Part shown: piece by piece, positions 22,750-35,100 of the stretch
How positions within the stretch are numbered: position 1 is the stretch's first letter
Layout: every line of letters begins with the position of its first letter
Assembly (NCBI RefSeq): GCF_010389155.1
Contig: NC_057768.1
Coordinates: 10,290,501 to 10,354,500, forward strand
Reading direction: 5' to 3'
DNA: 64,000 nt
From: Erigeron canadensis
Taxonomy: Eukaryota > Streptophyta > Magnoliopsida > Asterales > Asteraceae
The notes under the pieces: model-generated
Database searches by the model: none
What the model was told of the DNA's origin: nothing
Seen by the model: the letters and a program-made list of their open reading frames with translations, nothing else
Program-made: the position numbers and the translations under genes

Positions 22750-22761
22750 TGGTATCAGAGC
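22750..22761 (+). other. Sire-3 primer-binding site
   Basis: TGGTATCAGAGC, two bases after the LTR; initiator Met-tRNA complement. Confidence 0.95.
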
Positions 22762-23165
22762 CCTAAGGTTGATTACCATAAGGTTTAAGATCGTTTGATT
22801 TGCTATTGATTGCAAATTCATTTGAAATTCATGCTTTTTCCTTTAGTTCGTGTGTAACTTCGCGCGACCTCGTGCCTACGTCACCACGAGGTGATCCTTG
22901 CTTAGTACCTACGTCAGCACTAACCTGACTTCGTGTCAACTTCACGCCACGTCTGCACGAACTGATCTTCGTGCTCAAGAGTGTGACCTCGTGTGTCTTC
23001 CTGTCATGTGTTTCTTGTGTGACTTCGTGTTTACTTCATGTCACGTGTTGCTCGTGTGACTTCGTGGCGTACCTCGTGTCACGTGAACTTCGTGTGAGCT
23101 CGTTTGACTTCATGCCACACGATCTACGTTGTTATTTCGTTTGATTTGTCACCAAAAGATTTCAA
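22762..23165 (+). other. Sire-3 leader with CTTCGTGTGAC repeats
   Basis: About 400 bases before the gag ATG. From 22850 it is filled with variants of acttcgtgtgac and one near-perfect palindrome unit at 22868-22891. No ORF. Confidence 0.75.
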
Positions 23166-25072
23166 ATGACTACTATACCAGCTGCTGCAAATTCACCAGA
23201 TGCCCTACTTATCAGCCAGATGATCATGCATGATCATGAGGTTGGTCGTGGAAACACACCTCCAAAATTGTTCCGTGTGGAAAATTATTGGATGTGGAAG
23301 AGACGTTTTGAAGACTACATTCATCTCACTGACATGGAAATGTGGCTTGTGATAACTCAAGGTTTTGATTGGCCTTCGTATGAGAAGAATGGAGTGATCG
23401 GTAGGTATACTTATGCTGATATGCCGATTGAAGTACGTAAAAGATACGCAATTGAGGGAAAGGCCTTGTCCACTCTTACTATGGCCTTGCCTCAAGATAG
23501 TGTACATTTGTTCAAAATGTACACTACTTCAAAGGATTTATGGGACGCTCTTGAAAGATATTGTGAGGGCGATGTAACCTTGAAGAAGAATCGTATCAAG
23601 CTTCTAAAGCGCCAATATGAAGCCTTTAATGGACTGAAAGGAGAATCTCTTGACGAGATTATTATTCGATTAAGTCAGTTGACCACTGAGTTGTCGTACT
23701 TTAAGGTTGTTTATCCTCAAACTGAGCTAGTTGATAAGTTTTTGGACTCATTGCCTAAGACATGGACTGATTATGTTCATCAACTTCAAGATGATCAGGA
23801 ATACAGTACATGGGACTTTGAAAAGGTAGTTTCCAAGCTGAAGAACAGAGACATGAAGAGAAGAGTTAAAGATACTCACTCGGATTTCACACAAGATCCA
23901 TCTTTATATCATGCTAAATCTGTTCATTTAGCAAGTTTTAGCTCGGGAAACAATGCATTTTTAAGTGGTGCAGAAGCTACACCAATAGTAGATGCTGAAG
24001 GTATTGCTGGATATGTTGCTTATGATAATACACATTCGAATGTCAAGAGAAATGTACAATCTTTTCATTCTATGCCAATGAGTATGAGTTATGCAGAAGG
24101 AAGAATGAGTGTTTACTCAGCCTTTTGTAATGCTCATGAAGCATTTATCGGAGGAAAGATTACTGATCGTGCAGCAATTGATAAGGATTACAATCAAATA
24201 GATCTTGATGATTTGGAAGAAATGGATCTACAATGGCAGCTAGCTATGCTTACTATTAAGTTCAGAAGATTCACTCAGAGAACTGGGAGACCTATAGGTA
24301 ATGGCACTAAAGGCTTTGATAAATCCAAGGTGAAATGTTATAACTGCGATGGATTTGGTCATTTTGCAAGAGAGTGTCAACGACCTAAAAGGATTGATAA
24401 TACCGTTGCTGGTCGTCAAAATTACAATCAAGGCGGTATTACTCTGAGTAATCATAAAATACAAGCAATGATTACATATCCTGCTACTCCAAAACAGCTA
24501 GTTTCGTCACCATTTTCGGAGTCAAAGGCTGTTGTTGTTCAAAATCCAGATGGTACTTATCAATGGGATACACAATCTGATGATACCTCGAATCATGCCT
24601 ACATGGTAGAATTATATGATGAGGTAGCCGCAACGATTGATTATGCTGTATACTCAAGTGAAGAAAGTGCATTTGAGACAGTACAGAAGAATATGTGTAA
24701 TGTTGCTGAGACAGTAAGATCTGAGAGTGAACAAATGACTGCAATGAAAGCATCTGAAGAAAAGAAAGAGTCATCAAATCCTGTTGATGACATTTCTATG
24801 AAGAGCATTGAAGAACAGATGAAGAACTTCGTGATACCTGAAGGTATGACAACTGAAGACTTTGTTGCATACATGGCAGATTGCAAGGCTGCAGATCAGA
24901 AGGTATCTTGTTCTTTATCTTCTATAATTGACGTTTGTAAAATGGTGTCAGATTTAAAACTTGAGGTGTTTATTTTGAATAAGTCAGTTATTCACTTAAC
25001 TAGTCAGAACAACATGTTTAAAAAAGAAAACGACTCTTTGTTTGCCAAAAATTTTGGATTGGTAAAACAAGT
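23166..25072 (+). pseudogene. gag: Sire-3 gag, N-terminal part
   Basis: The ATG at 23166 starts an ORF of 651 codons whose last 16 or so are out of frame. UBN2-type domain: WMWKRRFEDYIHL, LPQDSVHLFKMYTTSKDLWDAL, GESLDEIIIRLSQLTTEL, PKTWTDYVHQLQDD. A CCHC knuckle (CYNCDGFGHFAREC, 24336-24377) is at residues 391-404. An acidic region and a start of coiled coil follow. Frame is lost near 25070. It would form the particle and bind the genomic RNA. The N-terminus resembles Sire-2 Gag. Confidence 0.9.
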
Positions 25073-26440
25073 CTTTATCGAGATAAGATTCGTGCATCTG
25101 ATAAGGATATTCTTGCATTAAAAGAAAATCTAAAAGAGTCAGTTCTGATGGAAAAAGTGGGAAATGAACAATACGCTCAGCTAACGGAAGACTTTTCTAA
25201 AAAAGAGAAAGAATTAGTTGACGCAAAGTTGGAGATAGTTAAGCTTAATACAAGACTAGATCAAATTAGGGGATCTGATTTAATAAGATCAATGTAGATG
25301 CAAAAACCTGTACCACGGGATTCAAAAGATAAAAGTGGTTTGGGTATGAGTTATAATGAGGTTAGAGGTCCATTCAATGATAATTATATAGAGTCTCTAA
25401 CACAGCTTACTGAAAAGATCGATATTGGTGAAATTGGTCCAATCGTTTCTGAAAAACAAAATGTTTATCCTAAGACCCCTAAAAGCTCTAAAAGCTCAAT
25501 TGATAACATTAAAGAGCTTAACAAGAAACATAAGCTTGAAAGTTCATTTGTTAAACTAGTGGATCTTAAGAATGGAGTTTATGATGCTAGTTCTTCTAAA
25601 GGATCTAGTCAAGTAAAGTCAACTTGTTCTGTAGGTAAGAACATTAAATGTTTTACAATGAATGGATGTGATACTATTTTTACATCCAATGAAATTGATT
25701 TTGAAAAGATAGATCATGACAAGATTGATAAAGTATGGAATAAGGATGAATCTACGTCTAGTGGAGTCCCCTTAACTCCATATAAGACTCATAAGAATTC
25801 TCAAAAGAAGGTACATTTTTCGGGTAAAAATGAGTCAACTGGTTTATCAAAAGAGGAGTCAGCCACAGTTGAACTTAAGGAATGTTTAGGCATGACTTCA
25901 GCTAAGTTTGATGTTAAAGCTAAGAAAGCAAGAGCTAAAAAATCTTGTTTCTATTGTTATGAAGTAGGACATGTTTATAGTTGCTGTCCAAATAGGAAAC
26001 GGAGATATCTAGAAAAGGGTGTGTCTTCTGGAGGATCTAGTGACTCAAATACTGTTGCTCATAATAATAGATCTAAGACTCCAAAACGACAGGGACCTTC
26101 ACAGAATACTACTTCTAGTAGTGTAAGTCCGAGTCGTTCTCGTACACCTCAGAGGAGTAATTCACCTAGGAAGATGGCTCAACAAAATCGATCTCCTCCT
26201 GTTAGAATTTATAGTTCGTCTAAATTCTATGATCCATTAGGAAGTCAACCTAGATTTAGTACTCACTCACCAAGGAATTCACCTCCTAAGACTCATTTCA
26301 CTTCACCTAAGAAACAGTCTGTGACACCATCTTCATCCAAGGCTCCATTACAGAGCGATGGATATTGGACCGAATTGATCATTAGAGATGAATTCGGAAA
26401 ACCTAAACCTCAAAAGGTTTGGGTTCCCTTCAGAAACTAA
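25073..26440 (+). pseudogene. gag: Sire-3 gag, C-terminal part with second knuckle
   Basis: The frame resumes at 25073 as coiled coil (DKDILALKENLKES), meets TAG at 25295-25297, then is open for 380 codons. A second CCHC knuckle, CFYCYEVGHVYSCC, lies at 25945-25984. An Arg/Ser/Pro-rich stretch follows (SPSRSRTPQRSNSPRK), then GYWTELI and KVWVPFRN, and TAA at 26438-26440. Two knuckles flanking a coiled coil are also seen in Sire-2, so this is the family layout. Confidence 0.85.
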
Positions 26441-26463
26441 CCATCTTATTGTCTGATGTGCAG
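26417..26463 (+). promoter_or_regulatory. Sire-3 gag-pol junction with branch-point-like stop and acceptor-like CAG
   Basis: The gag stop TAA lies inside CTAAC, a perfect plant branch-point motif; TGATGTGCAG ends at 26463, and 26464 is a codon start in the protease frame. Phase-0 GT dinucleotides at 26417 and 26423 would also join the frames, but 41-47 bases is too short for a usual intron. Confidence 0.42.
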
Positions 26464-26808
26464 GGAGAACCAAGGAAGCCTATCAGTCTTTGGTATGTTG
26501 ACAGTGGATGCTCTTGGCACATGACAGGGGACAAGAATGTTTTGTCCAATTATGAAGATGTAAATGGTTCGTATGTTAGTTTCACAGGTCCCAAGGGCGG
26601 CAACATCTCGGGCCAAGGTGATGTTGTCAATGGGAAGATTACGCTGGAGAAAGTCAATTTTGTGGAACAGTTAGCACATAATTTATTAAGTGTTTCTCAA
26701 AATTGTGACAAGGGTAACAATGTCCATTTTAATGAGAAAGAAGCACTTATATTGAAACCGGGATATGTTATTAATGAGAGACATCTATGGCCTTGTGTTA
26801 GGTGTTGA
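26464..26808 (+). pseudogene. pol: Sire-3 protease
   Basis: WYVDSGCSWHMTGD holds the catalytic D-S-G (near 26498-26506), followed by the flap-like GKITLEKVNFV and the closing LAHNLLSVSQNCD block. The frame ends at 26808 and the polyprotein match continues in another frame. It would cleave Gag-Pol in the particle. Confidence 0.88.
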
Positions 26809-28026
26809 TGATCCAAAGGAGTCTGTTTGCTTGTTATCAAAAGCAAACGAATCTGAATCCTTGTTATGGCATAGAAGAATGGGACATATCAATTTCCAAA
26901 AGATGAATGACATTGTCAAACATGTTTGGTTGAAGGTGTTCCCATGAAACGGTTTGGAATGGAAGACAAATGTGTACCTTGTCTGAAAGGTAAACAGCAA
27001 AAGTCTGCACATAAACCGAAACAAGAAAATTTTATTGCCAATCTTTTCGAGTTACTTCACATGAATTTGTTTGGTCCAGTAAATGTAAGAAGTATCGGTG
27101 GGATGTGCTACTGTTTGGTGGTTACTGATGATTACTCGAGATTCTCATGGGTATTCTTTCTTAAATCAAAAGATGAAACTCCGCAGATTTTGATAAATTT
27201 CTTTGTCGAAACTAAAAACATTTATGGAGTTCGTGTTAGGAGGATCAGGAATGACAACAGAACTGAATTCAAGAATAATGTGATGGATGTCTTTTGTTTG
27301 TCAAAGGGAATCCAACATCAATATAGTTCTCCGTATGAATCACAACAGAATGGAGTTGCTGAAAGAAAGAATAGGACTCTAATCAAGACAGCCAGAACTA
27401 TGCTTGCAGATTCAGGCCTTCCTACTATGTTTTGGGCGGAGGCGGTGAATACAGTTTGTCATATTTTAAATAGGGTTACTGTAGTTAAGCGTCATAATAA
27501 GACATGTTATGAGCTTCTACATAAGAAGAAACCGAATTTACAGAATGTTGAAACATTTGGTGTACCGTGTACTTTCTTGAAGTATCTACCTCAGTCAAAG
27601 TTTGATTCAAAGGTTGAAGAGGGATTTCTCATGGGTTATAAACTGGGAACATCAATTCGACGGGTTTACAACAAACAGACCGGCAAAGTTGATTTGGGAA
27701 CAAATGTCAAGATTGCCAGTCATAAGCCCGCTATTCATTATGGAAATGGCAAAAACTTCGATTACGATAGTGTGTTTAGTTCACTACATGGTCCTGATTC
27801 TTATTCAGATCCTGAGACAGTTGATGATGTGATTATTTTAAGAGATCACATGGATAATACTCATATATCTCCGCCTACTCGAAATGTCGATACTACTCCA
27901 ACCAACGTTCAATCTACCACTGATGTTGATGAAAGTGGTAAGGAGAAGAATAAGACACCAGATTCAGATAATAGTGAACCCGCGAACACTACACCCACTT
28001 ACTCCGTCAAAGGTTACACTGCCTGA
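26809..28026 (+). pseudogene. pol: Sire-3 pre-integrase and integrase
   Basis: LWHRRMGHINFQKM and CVPCLKG carry the HHCC residues; one frame change lies near 26935. The core ORF 26926-28026 is open. The first catalytic Asp is Asn here: LHMNLFGPV (codon 27064-27066, AAT). The second motif reads RNDNRTEF, and the third is SQQNGVAERKNRTL with Glu present. The GYK and RRVYN blocks follow, then a Thr/Pro/Ser-rich linker to TGA at 28024-28026. Loss of the first Asp alone should abolish integration. Confidence 0.9.
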
Positions 28027-29008
28027 TGATGATCTTATTTCTGAAGAATCGGAAGATGATTTTAGCTCTCCTGAATTTCAGATTAGAACAAATTTAGGAG
28101 AAAGTCTGAATGTTGATTCGGTTCCTCAATATCGAGTTAATAAGTATCATCCAGTTGAAAATATTCTTGGTAATGCTACATAACCTGTTCGAACTAGAAA
28201 TCAGATGAATAAGGATCTAACTAGTTTGTTTTGTGAAGTGAAAGACACTGGATTAATAACTGAGTGTTTATATTTTGGTTTCATTTCACAAGTAGAACCT
28301 AAGAATGTTAAGGCAGCACTTCAAGATCCATGTTGGGTTGAAGCTATGCAAAAAGAATTAGCTCAATTTGAAAATCTTGGAGTTTGGGAGTTAGTAGATG
28401 TGCTTAGAGGTAAAGAACCGATTGAAACTCGTTGGGTATATAAATGCAAATGAGATGACAAAGGGATCGTTACTAGAAATAAAGCATGTTTGGTTGTTTA
28501 GGGGTTCACACAACGAGAAGGATATGACTATAACGAAACTTTTGCACCAGTTGCTAGGATTGAAGCTATAAGGTTATTTTTAGCCTATGCAAGTTTCAAA
28601 GGTATAAAGGTGTATCAGTTAGACGTTAAGAGTGCCTTCTTATACGGTGAAGTGAAAGAAGAAGTGTATGTTCACCAACCACCGGGGTTTAAAGATCCGA
28701 ACTATCCAAGAAGAGCATATCGACTGGATAAGGCTCTTTATGGATTGGATCAAGCACCCAGAGTGTGGTATGAAAAGTTTTCGACACATTTGTTGACAAA
28801 TGGTTTTACAAGAGGATCGATAGACAACACATTGTTTATCAAGTGGAAGAAGCGAGATTATCTAATTGTACAAGTTTATGTGGATGATATTATTTTTGGT
28901 TTATCTAATATAAAGATGTGCAAAGAGTTTGAAATGAGCATGAAAAATGTATTTGAAATGAGTGCTATGGGGGAATTACAATTTTTCCTCAGACTACAAG
29001 TAGATTAA
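28027..29008 (+). pseudogene. pol: Sire-3 reverse transcriptase
   Basis: A short acidic linker ends in a TAA near 28183. RT starts with VKAALQDPCWVEAMQKEL. Nonsense codons sit at 28451-28453 (TGA for Arg) and 28499-28501 (TAG for Gln). YQLDVKSAFLYG carries the first catalytic Asp, LYGLDQAPRVWYEK the substrate-binding block and VYVDDIIFG the Asp pair (near 28880). It ends in a TAA at 29006-29008, after LQFFLRLQVD. The stops look like single-base changes. Confidence 0.9.
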
Positions 29009-29758
29009 AGGAAAGATGGATTCTTTATTCACCAGTCTAAGTATGTTGATGACATCTTGGAAAGGTTTCAAATGCTAGAGTCTAAGAGATATGGTACTCC
29101 TATTCAACAAAATCATGGTTTAGGGGTTCTTGATCCGAAAGATGAACTTGTGGATACAACTTATTATCGTGCTATTATTGGCTCATTGATGTATCTGACT
29201 GCTTAGCGTCCAGATATTATGTTCGTTGTTTGTCTTTGCGCTAGATTTCAAGCTAGTCTGAAAGAGTCACATTTGACCGAAGCAAAACGTATTCTACGTT
29301 ATCTTAAGGGAAACCAAGGGCTTGGTCTATGGTATCCAATGGGGGGAACGTTTGATTTTGTTGCATATACTGATTCGAACTTTGGCGGTTGTAACAATGA
29401 CAGAAAGTCTACGACTGGAGGTTGTCAGTTGTTAGGAGGAAGATTAGTATCGTGGCAATGCAAGAAGCAGACATGTGTTGCTCAGTCTTCATGTGAGGCA
29501 GAGTATATGGCTGCTGGTAGCTGTTGTTCCCGGGTATTATGGATTCCGCAACAACTTCGTGACTACGGTATGGATTTTCTTGATACTCCTATTAGAATAG
29601 ACAATAAGTCAGCTATAGACATTACAAATAACCTTATCATACATAAGGTCACCAAGCATATTGATATTAGACATCATTTCTTGCGTGATTGTGGCCAAAA
29701 GACTCGATTTGAGAAGTTAATTCTTCTCAATGGGATGAAGAATGCTGATTCATATTAA
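29009..29758 (+). pseudogene. pol: Sire-3 RT end and RNase H
   Basis: GFFIHQSKYVDDIL, then YYRAIIGSLMYLTA with a TAG at 29204-29206 before RPDIMF. RNase H has AYTDSNFGGC, CEAEYMAAGSC, RIDNKSAIDI and HKVTKHIDIRHHFLRDC. Frame is lost near 29690, so the usual FTKPL end is not read. Confidence 0.88.
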
Positions 29759-31865
29759 ATCTCTCAAAGAACTAATTTTGTAAGTTTGTGTCTGTAAATA
29801 GCTAGAGTCATAAAAATACAAAAAGAGTTGTTAGTGTCATGAAAATCATAAAAATGTGAAAAATGAGAAAATGACAAAAATATGGGGGAGATTTAAGTTA
29901 ATGCTGTCAGAAGATTAGAAGTGAGGATACTTAGCTTTTAAGTCTGCTTAATCGTAATATAACTGCTTAGTTCAGTTATTACAAATTGGGATATACTGGT
30001 AGACACAAAGTAGCAAGGTTTCCTTAATCTGAACTTAAATTGTACAATGTTCTTGTGGGAAACATATTCAGATATATGACTGAGAATGCTTGCTTTTCAG
30101 TAGTGAATTGATCTAGTCCTTAAATTTTGTGAAAGATCTAGCATTACTATAGGATTTGTTCAATGTATAAGCAAAAACCTCTACCAATCATGAGCATGAA
30201 AGTTAAATGTGATATTGTTTATGCAAATGAAATGAATGAAAATTAAGGGGCTAATGTGGTCTTTGAGATTCGGACAAGTATGTCCTCGGGGTGTCTTTGT
30301 ATACCTAGCCTACCTAAAGCTTTCAACTTGGGATAGGTTGTCTGAAAGTTCGCTACATGGGTCTCATAGAAAATCACGGGTTCCTTATAAATAATGAAAT
30401 GCAAAAGCAAATAAGTTAAATCACAAAGTAATTAAATTTTGTTATCTAAAAAGTGTCTCATGATTTGTTTAAGGATGTTTTTGAATATATATTGAATATT
30501 TGTTATCTTAGTGCTTGTATCAATTACGGAAGTATATCTGAATGTGGGCTACATAAGTTCGCAAACTAGTCAATGGCATATTAGGCTACTCGGGTTACAT
30601 GGTGACTGTCCTTGGCCAGGGTATGTCGAAAGTGTCATAATTCAAAGGAAACTGGAAGTACCGAGTGTTGAAGAGGACAAATATACCGGTAATCGTGGTT
30701 GGGTCACTGTTCATAACTAATGATAAGAGAATTATTTCTCACTTGCAGACTTATGTAAATGCTAATCTGATCTAATCTGCAGAAACTTAGAATTTCTTGT
30801 AAATGAATAAAGTAGTTTAGTTCTTATTTTGTTTTAGTTTATTATTTATTATTTTTTATTTTATTTTTATTTTTCTTTTATTTTTATTTTTATTTTTTTA
30901 TTTATTTTTATATAAGTGTTAGTTTGTGTGTCAAACTAGTTATTATTGCACGAGAGGTTTAATAAGCATTAACAGTTATAATTCTTAGTGAATTATATAA
31001 GTCTTGTTGCTTACGGTATAAATGTTTAAAAGATGGATTTTCTAATTAATACATAAGTTGTTTAATTTAGAAAATGAAATGTTTTAAAAATTGAAAAGTC
31101 AAAATATTTGTGAATGTGTTTCAAGTAAATTTTTGAAATGTCAATTGTTTTTGGTTGATAAGTATGCTTGACAAAGATTGGACTTGCCTTAGATCATGTA
31201 ATGATTGCTAGGTTAAGATTTTGATTGTTTTGCATATTTATGATATATTTTTTTTTTGTTGCATTGATGAAGTTTGTTAAGTGTGCAGGTTACAGATAAT
31301 AAACCTATTTTAAACGAAATTAGCATCAAAAATTTCAGATTGTGATTGAAGGCAAATTTGTTTTCGCTTGCTTATTAGAATTGCATTGCGACGGACAATG
31401 AAAGTTGCTCAGATATTACAAGAACTATGCTACAAGGATGGATTGCCTTGTATTTAACCTAAGACTTATTGTGATAGGTTACTACTGTATTATCAAGATC
31501 ACAACCTAAGATGTAATGTGATAGGTTGTTTATATGATATTTTGATGTATTGTATTGCATTATACATTAAATATGTTTTAATGTAAGTTTGCATTTGTTT
31601 AAAGTTAAATATCAATGAAGAAATGATCGATTTCATGTCAAGATTATAATGTAAGATTTATTTGATACATTATTGTGATGACAAGTTAGTACGGATGATT
31701 TACGATTGCTTATTCGAGTAGATATAGGTTTTTAGTAACGAATATCTACAGGTTTATGTTTCTGAAATTTACGGAATTTTTCCTTGTTTAAATTTCTGGA
31801 AAATTCGCGAAATTTGGCTAAGGAATGAGGCTTATGTGGTTTTAAAATCTGAAAATTCAAAATCA
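29759..31865 (+). other. Sire-3 post-pol noncoding region
   Basis: No credible gene. A PPT-like ATGGGGGAG lies at 29882-29890. The segment near 30560-30680 is shared, inverted, with Sire-2 at about 39310-39400. 30820-30910 is an A/T homopolymer-rich stretch. The remainder is AT-rich and unremarkable. Confidence 0.75.
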
Positions 31866-32693
31866 CCTCGTGCTGACGTCTGCATGCCTCGCGCTGACGT
31901 CATCACGAAGCCCACGAAGTTAGTCCTTCGGCCCGGTCCATGAGGATTCGAATATAAATATGGGTTATTACTATTCATTAAATACCATTAATCGAAAATT
32001 AACCCTAAATAACCACACGAACTTCATCTTCCTCGTGCAAACTCTTCATCCGTTCCCCTTTTGATCGATTTCATCTACTTTTCGTGTTTCTTATCCAGAT
32101 TTGTTGGTAAATCCATGATCTAGGATAGATTATTGATGTTTTGACTATGAAATTTGACGATTACAAGTCGTTATAATGCCCAATGATTGACTTGTTCTTC
32201 GCGTGAGCAGTACCACGAACGAACTAAGGATTGAATCTTTGATTTTTGATGATTTGGACTGAAATTGGACATTAAATTAGATTAACTGATATTTATACAC
32301 TTTAAAACTATTAAAAGTTAACATTAACATGTTTAAAATCAAGATTAATCGAAGAATCTGTGGCTCGTTTACTATTCACATGAAGCAGATGAAGAACACG
32401 AAGAACATCCACTTCGTGTTCATCAAAATCGAATTTGTTTGGATTTTTGGTTTTCTGGGCATACACGAACCATAAACAAGTTCACGATGATGTTTTAGAT
32501 TAATTTTAACATCATATGGAGATGTTTTGTACTTCGTGTTCTGGGTTCTTGCTTGGTTCGTGTTGATGTCACGACGAAGGAGATTCTACTCGTGATGACG
32601 TCATCATGAAGCAGAATGCCAAAAACCCTAAGTTTTGATTTCGTTTATTTTAACTTATGTTTTGCTTGTCGTTTTTGTTTGTTTTATGCAGGT
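31866..32693 (+). promoter_or_regulatory. Candidate internal promoter, leader and intron of Sire-3 post-pol gene
   Basis: Two copies of the LTR palindrome (31866-31880, 31887-31909), then TATAAATA at 31953-31960 and a leader with aaccctaaataaccacacg. A donor-like TTG|GTAAAT follows at 32106/32107, then about 585 bases with two more palindrome units (near 32552 and 32589-32610). A pyrimidine-rich run ends in TTATGCAG at 32691, two bases before the ATG at 32694. The LTR has the same palindrome, CGGGCC and TATAAATA order. Confidence 0.5.
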
Positions 32694-35100
32694 ATGGCAG
32701 GATAAGGTGCTCGCGTGTTCGTGAAGAAACATAATGTTGCAATTAACCTCAGCAGTTCGCAGTCAAGATGCACACCAGAGTTTCACGGTGTCCTCCAGTA
32801 TCTAGCACGCTCTCGTATTCGTTTTGCTTTGACCGAGAATCCTCCGCTGGTCATAAGTCTTATTACTGAATTCTGGAACTCAGCCAGATTGGTGCAAGTT
32901 GGTGATCACACTATGATTCGCACTACTGTTGTTGGACGTAACATTCAGTTTACTGCTGGAGACTTAAGGACTATTTTGGACTTAGGTACTGTTGATATGG
33001 AGCAAGGTCCTGTCGAGTTTGAAGAAAGCTTTTGTGACGGTGCTCTCAGGCGTATGGGATATGTTGGTGATATTACTCGTCCTTATCGCAAGAATCGTCT
33101 TCTAGGCAAATGGAGATTGCTTGCCTACTACTTATTGAGGTCCCTTAGTCATCGGAGTGCAGGTCATGATCAGATGAACATTTTTACTGCTTCTCAGATG
33201 GTTGCTCTTGTGCTGAACAAGCCCTACAGCTTTTCTTAGTACATATATGATAATTTTGTAAAGCAGTTGAGAGCGTTTGGAAACGATAAGAAATTCTTCT
33301 TATTTCCAAGATTTGTGATGATAATCATTCGGCACAAAATAGCAGATTTACCGTTATTTTCAATTTGGGTCGTCTGACTCACAAGGTGTTTGTTGAGAGT
33401 ATGAAACGCTTTGCAGGTCATGGTGTTCCTGATAATGTTGCCAATCCAATATTGTTCGGACATCTCATAAATCCTGACTATGTTGCTCCTCGACAAGGTT
33501 GGGAAGATGAAGTACCTGTTGTTGTTGCTGCTGATGATCAGGTTCAAAAAGATCCTCAAGAAGAGCGAGCTGATCAGTTTGAAGGATTCAATGAGGTTCC
33601 TTTGTTTGCTGGAAATCTGGAGGATGATCTAGATATGGATGCTCTTATGGAGGATATTGATGATCCTACAAATCTTGTGCCACCAACTATTGGAGTTTCT
33701 ACTTCTACCTCTGCTCTAGTTGGTGTTGATGTTGGTCCTTCTGAATTGCCAGTTAATGTGGTTGAGGATTCAGAAGATGAAGAAGAGGAAGAACATTTGC
33801 CGAAGCGAAGAAGAAGACAAGGAAGATCTCAAGCTGAAGTTGATAAAGATTTTGCTGTATATCAAGCTGCTATGGAGAGGTCTCATGCACCTAATGTTGG
33901 TGATACTCCATTGGTTACTGCTTTAAGAGCTTCTGTCTTTGAGATTCCTATTTCGGTGTCTACTACTTCTGCTGGTGTTGTTGTTGGGGAGAGAAGGTCG
34001 AGAACAAAGTTTATCATTCGAGGAATTGGTTCTCGCGCACAAGTTGTTACTGAGGCTACAACTGTTACGATTCCTACTGATCCAGAGTCTACAATTCGTC
34101 AAGAGCCAGAGCCGACACTTGTTGCTCCTAGGCCTTCGTCTGCTCCTATTCAGGCGACAGTTCATGTTTCTACTGTCATAGGACGTCTGTTGGCTCCTCT
34201 ACAAAGACCTCAGATGCCTCCCACAGGAACTTTCAGTGCTCGTATGCCTTCTTTTGAAGCTACGATGCCACCTCAGGCCTCTACATCTGATGTTGCTTCT
34301 ACGTCACGTCCAGTTGCTCCTGTTCAAGTGCAACTGAGAAGAAGATGTTGGAGTTGAGGGTTCAAGCTTTGGAGAATAAGCTACAACTCCAAGCTGATAA
34401 GCATCAGGAAGAGATGGACTTGATGGCAGCTCTTGTTCAGTCTCTTGGTTCTAGACTTGACCAATCTTTGTCTCAAGGGGGAGATAAGAGTGGTTGTAAG
34501 GATGATGAGCTAGCAAGGAAGTCAAGAGATGATGATCATGAAGATCAAGATCCAGCTCAAGGTCCAAATCAAGAACAACCAATAGATGGTGAGCCAGAGA
34601 ATAGAGGTCAAGATCAAGATGCTGCTGATGATGCCATGGATACAGAGACTACAGATATTCAGAGATTGCTGGTACAGCTGGTGCTAGTACTTCTAGGACT
34701 CAAGATAAAGGCAAAGCTGTGATGACCGCTCCAGATGCAGATCCTAACAATGATGATGGGGAAGATTCCAATTCAGGTAACTCCGATTCTAATTCTGATA
34801 GAATAGAAAGGGAGATTAGAGAAAAGCTAGTGAATGATCCTCATAATCATATAGAAAAAGAAAATCTTAGCAAAGGAAAATCTACTCAGGATAGTGAGTC
34901 AACTAAGACTGATTCTACTACCAATGCCTTTACAGAGTCAGATTTGCACCCTTTAATTGTGCATAGACTAGAAAAGAGATTGGGTTATGATCCACAAGCT
35001 CATATGAGAGCTAGAGCTGAGATTATGGATTATAATGATTATTATGATCCAGTATCACTTAGGGATCAAATGAAAGAATAGTCAGGGTTAACTCATACAT
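32694..35100 (+). pseudogene. Sire-3 post-pol gene, N-terminal and middle part (uncharacterised)
   Basis: The ATG at 32694 is followed by a TAA at codon 4, then the frame is open to TAG at 33237-33239. The N-terminal domain contains RSRIRFALTENPPLV, FTAGDLRTILDLGTVD, RRMGYVGDITRPYRK and GKWRLLAYYLLRSL; after the stop come RAFGNDKKFFLFPRF and, in another frame from 33365, FVESMKRFAGHG. The middle is acidic with a basic PKRRRRQGRSQ patch, then Ser/Thr/Pro-rich, then Gln-rich coiled coil (34345). A conserved tail, LHPLIVHRLEKRLGYDP, sits near 34940-34993. Homologous to Sire-2 and, more distantly, Sire-4. No family assignment and no evident TM segment. Confidence 0.75.
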
